Source of the DNA: Chionis minor | Taxonomy: Eukaryota > Chordata > Aves > Charadriiformes > Chionididae | DNA: 64,000 nt | Assembly: GCA_013398295.1 (NCBI GenBank) | Contig: VZSF01008872.1 | Span: forward strand, 1-64,000 | Direction: 5' to 3' | In this document: one piece after another, positions 59,711-64,000 of the stretch | Layout of the letters: the number at the start of each line of letters is the position of its first letter | How positions within the stretch are numbered: position 1 is the first letter of the stretch | Translations under genes and position numbers: made by a program | The notes under the pieces: model-generated | The model's input: the letters and a program-made list of their open reading frames with translations, nothing else | Database searches by the model: none | What the model was told of the DNA's origin: nothing

Positions 59711-62700
59711 GTTGGCATTTGTTCACGGACATTTATTGCCACTCAACAGCAGATAAGTATAGAGCTAAGATTTAGAAAAGATTCAGTTTATCAACAGAGA
59801 GTACACTAGTTATGTCATTTGGAGTGAGTGGAATTTTTCAGATTATTTTGACTGTGACTTAACCAAACTTTTCCTTGAAAAAATGCTTTTGTCTCTTGAC
59901 TGTCTCTTCTCTTGGTTATACCAGGTGGTTTTGGAGGAGGTAAGACATTATCTCTCTAAAAAAAAATCTTACATCATATCCTTCAACAACAGCAACGCTA
60001 CTCCCACAGTTTAGTTTTTAACATTTTAATAGATTTAAAGGAAAAAGAAGGGAAAAATCTTTGAAAGCAAAATCTTAGTAAAATATTCATTAATGTAAAA
60101 GCTCTAAATCCATGCGCTATGCTTTCTGCCTCTGATCAAATAATTTAAAAGCCTAATGCCTTCCTCCTTAGCCTACATGCAAAGAGCTGGGCCATTCCGT
60201 TTTATTCAGTGTCATGCTTTTAACAGTGGTCAGCATATATTTGGCCAATATATGCTTAAACAGAAGATGTGGAAAACCCACAAGGCAAAAAGAGAATGAA
60301 AACTCTTTTGATATGGCTCTTAATTACTTTTAAATATTTACATATGCATGCACACAGTGAGAATATGAATCTTTCCATACAAGAGGATTTCCACCTGCCA
60401 TGTTAATATGGTTGATGACATTATTTGGTGGCAAATTAGTTTCTTGAGTTCCAGTTTCAAATTTGTAGCAATTATAATTTAGTGGGCTGAGTAAGAACTC
60501 GTTTTATTATGTAAGAAAGTAACGATTATACATTAAAATATAGTGGCAGGTAAAGCTCTGAGCAAAAGAATGAGCACGATAAAGGGATAGCCAAGTTAAT
60601 GATAAGAAAACTTTTGAATACCATTATTTTCTGGCATAGCATGCTCTGTTAATTCAAAAGAATGTATCCAACAACTCAGTCACTATAGATGTTCCAGGCG
60701 GTTACATATAATATGTCCAACTTAATCAATTGAATCTTATTTATTTATTTATTTATTTTTAGATGAACTGGATCTCATCCATAGTGGGGCTAAATCGATG
60801 TACTCTCATCATCTTCTGCAGGTGCAGAACTAAGTAGTATCTTCACAAGCCTTCTGCAAATGTGTTTGTTGTTTGCAAGTTGCATCTTGAGGGAAATCTG
60901 TAATTTATTGATTCTCCCATGTTACTGCATGCCGTAATGAAGTATACAAGTAGGCCTAGTCTTGAATTCTTTTCAAAAAGCTTATGAGCAATGTGTCTCC
61001 TAAAACCTACCGTAAAACTGTATTGTTATGAGTTGAATTTGGAAAGCTACTATTTATCAATTTCCTTGCGGCAAGGGCTCTCAAAGGCTGTAACTCTTTT
61101 TTTTTTTTTTTGTAGGCTGGTGTTAACTTTGTTTTTAAATTATGTTTATACCATGAAGCCTCAGAAATCCCATTTGACGTACAAACGTCAAAAGACAGCA
61201 ATTTCTCAAAGTTACGTGCATGTTCAAAGGGTTTTAAGAATTTGAATAAAGAAGCAAAAAGAAGGGATGATGCACAGTGACAAAATGTATTGGCTAGATA
61301 CTGCATGTGCACAACTGTACTTAGGCGAGATTGAGTTTTCTGAGCAGACTGTTAGGACTAGAAGGTCCAAATGAACCAGCTCCTGGCTAGTTGCAATTAA
61401 AATCTGATGAACGTTTCATTGCACAAAATTGTAATGTTTTTTTAATTGATAGAAAAATGCTAAAATGCATTTCAGCAGATTAGATAATAATGAGTATTCA
61501 GGTAGGTTGTTACCATGAAATTATGCAATAAATGGTTTGTTTTGGAAGAGAATCAGTCTTTGGATGCTTTCGTGTTCTGAGAAGGATTTGCAGCTGTCTG
61601 TTCCCAAGATACTTCCATCTGCTGCGTTTTTTAATGATCTCAGAGATCTTGGAGCTTAAACACCTTTCTCAAAAAGAGAGGGCTCCTTGCATCTTTTTTC
61701 TTCCATTTGTATGGACTACTTTCCTTTATAATGTGATGTATTTCAAGGTCTGGAGTAGCTGAGATTGATCTGTTGGGCAAGCTGATAAGTCAATCTTCCT
61801 TTGAAGACCAAATCTTAAGCATCTCAAGTAGGGACTTTTTTAATGCAGTGAGGACACATTTGGAATGTGCAGATGGTGAAAGAGAGGGGAATAAAATGCT
61901 GATGATTTGGCTGACTACTTCTTTGTAGCTTAACGGTTATATAAAAATTATTGTTATTTTAAAGTGTGTCAAGAATGTCTTGAATTAAATGGCAAAGTAA
62001 ATGGCAACTGTATGTCTTTTTAAGAGGATAAAATCTGCTATATGGCTATAGAAAGCTAGTTACCAAACTTTGGGTAATTCTAAAGTAGTGGGTATTTTCA
62101 AAACTATTTTCACAATACAGATTTTCACAGTAGAGCATTAGGAGTGTATGTAGTACTGTAGTGCTTTTACTTGTCACTCAGGTTTTTTGGATATGTTAAG
62201 TTTACACAGAAGAACTTACTTCCTTTTCCAGCTAGCGTCATTGTCACAGTCACCTTCCCTACCACTTAAATGTATGTGTACTGAGATTTTTGTGATAAAA
62301 ACAGTGATGTCTAAAATTTTTGTTACCATTAAGTTCACTGAAAAATAAACTTTTTTCTTGATGAATGTATTCAAGAAGCACAGAGTTCTATAATAATGTC
62401 TGAATAAATATATTTCTATTATATATATGTGTGTATATATATATATATGAAGGTCATATCTAGCTTATACATAAAGCTACTCTTCTAGAAATTTGCTGTT
62501 GGAAAACCAAGTTTGTATCTGGGTCATTAAAATGCAAAAATCATTTTGAAACCTGTAAGGTCTGATGATGGTTTTAAATCTTTAAACATAATCAGATGAC
62601 AGTTATCTTACTTGGTTTCTTTATTTTTATTTTCTTAAAACCATTTCTAAGTAGCTTTACTGCCTATTTTAAAGGAAGATAGCTTCTTTTATCCCCAAGG

Positions 62701-64000
62701 TAGAAGACAGTGAAAAAAATCATGTTTTTGAGGAAAGGCTCACAGAACCTTAACTATAGCAGGAACTAGCAGGTGTCACCATTAAAAAAAAAAAAAAGAA
62801 AAAAGTGATTGAGAATGATAGCTATAAATAGATGAGCCACTTAAGTCATTTGCCTTTGAAAGCAGTTTAATAATTCCATGCTGAGTCCCCTTTCAACAAA
62901 TTTAATGAAAATCAGCATGATATTGTGGCAGTTACTATTGGATTCTTTTACCATCTTCTTGTGTTTCATGGTGTGAGAGATTAAAATAGCATCTAATAAA
63001 CTGCATTAACGGTTCTACATTCCTCATCTGAGGCACAATTGCATAAAATTCCTCCTCCTCTGGAGGGTGCCCCTGTTTTTCTGTTCATTGTTACTACGCC
63101 TAGGAACTAAGAAATGCTAAATAGCAATTTTGTGCCTTTATTCCCTATTCATTATGGTTGTCACTGTGGAGCTACTCTGAGGCATTCTGAGCAGGAAATA
63201 ATGATTTGATTTGCAGCCTACTGTGAAAATTTATTAATCTGAATGGACCCTTCTGAAATTCTGCTTGATGAGCATAAGAAAAACAGATCCCTGTATCAAT
63301 GCTGTTATCTATTGATTTCTATACGTATAAGACAGAGCAATAGTTTAAGCTTAGAAAACATTCTTATCTAACTACGAATAACTTAGAAGTATTTTTTCTC
63401 TTGTATTTCATCTTTGCATTTAGGATCGATAATCAAACTATGTGTTTATTACAGTGCTTGAGGAACTATGCAATTTCAAGGGAGTTCGATACAGGGCTCA
63501 GCTGCTGAGTACTTCGTATAACTTAATTATTTTTACACTTTATGATTTCCAGTAAGTTCACAAATTCTAGTATAGAAAAGCACAAAGAACGGTGACTGCA
63601 TTTTTAAGGGACAATTTTAGAGATATTGTTTGTGTTTTCCTGTGAAGTGTCAGTACGCTGTCAGGCCAGTGGGAGAGACTTCAGTTCTTGGATTTAAGGC
63701 ACAGTGTCTACAGAGTGTTCTCATGTTGTTCTCTGTATTTTTAAGCTTGGGAACTGCTGTTAGGTGTTTAAAAAATAATAAAAAAAGTTAGCTATAGTGG
63801 AAGGGCAATTCAGTTGAACATTTAAGGTGTCTATCTGTGTAGAAAATACATAGATGCTCATTCTCTAGCAAATAATGGAATTTTTGAATGAACCCAGCAA
63901 ATAACGGAAGTTTTAAAATAACCTGAAACTTATATGCCCTGGACTTGACCAGGAGAGATGTCTTGAAGGAACATAGACTTGCTGACTTCTGACAGCAACG
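59711..64000. other. AT-rich noncoding DNA to window end
   Basis: No gene recognised. It contains an ATTT-type simple repeat (60738-60761) that forms the pyrimidine tract of an exon-like block at 60763-60821. A TA/TG simple repeat lies at about 62413-62448. The rest is AT-rich. Confidence 0.45.
62413..62448. repeat. TA/TG dinucleotide repeat
   Basis: TATTATATATATGTGTGT is followed by a further TATATATA run. It is a microsatellite, probably length-variable between individuals. Confidence 0.85.

Overview
The window is vertebrate nuclear DNA, almost certainly from a bird. It is AT-rich, has no operons or long intact ORFs, and carries several CR1 LINE copies. One CR1 tail is the avian form that reads ATTCTATGATT on its sense strand. 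Two copies of an LTR-like repeat open with a TGTACTGGGTTTGTGTGG-type sequence that I know from many bird genomes. A run of Ns (27300-27510) shows it is a draft assembly.

No intact protein-coding gene is visible. The most important content is a series of short, widely spaced exon relics on the + strand that look like STPG2, the sperm-tail PG-rich repeat protein 2. The relics lie at about 11.9 kb (E0), 15.2 kb (E1), 38.3 kb (E2) and 40.2 kb (E3). E1, E2 and E3 fit the order and reading phase I expect from vertebrate STPG2. The relics carry lesions: no acceptor AG before E1 or E2, in-frame TAA and TGA stops in E2 and E3, a probable frameshift in E3, and degraded PG motifs in E0. Weaker candidates for the 3' part lie at 46.6 kb, 56.7 kb and 59.7 kb. 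I read this as a unitary pseudogene. The STPG2 assignment rests on remembered family patterns and needs an alignment to confirm it.

Layout: 1-11.9 kb is noncoding, with a small CR1 tail and one small Kozak-perfect ORF. E0 and E1 follow at 11.9 and 15.3 kb. The presumed E1-E2 intron (15.3-38.3 kb) contains an ancient CR1 relic (18.5 kb), an A/C tract (23.5 kb), a long minus-strand CR1 that runs into the assembly gap (25.2-27.3 kb), an LTR truncated at its 3' end (33.9-34.7 kb), an unexplained GC-richer segment (34.9-35.3 kb) and a CR1 fragment truncated at both ends (36.2-36.8 kb). E2 and E3 follow. The 40.4-64 kb part is presumed intron or 3' flank, with a complete LTR-like element at 48.1-49.3 kb, a perfect 24-bp palindrome at 42.06 kb and simple repeats.

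I see no tRNA, rRNA, CRISPR array or bacterial-type feature. No genes work together here. The picture is a large decaying ciliary or sperm-tail gene whose introns have taken up retroelements.
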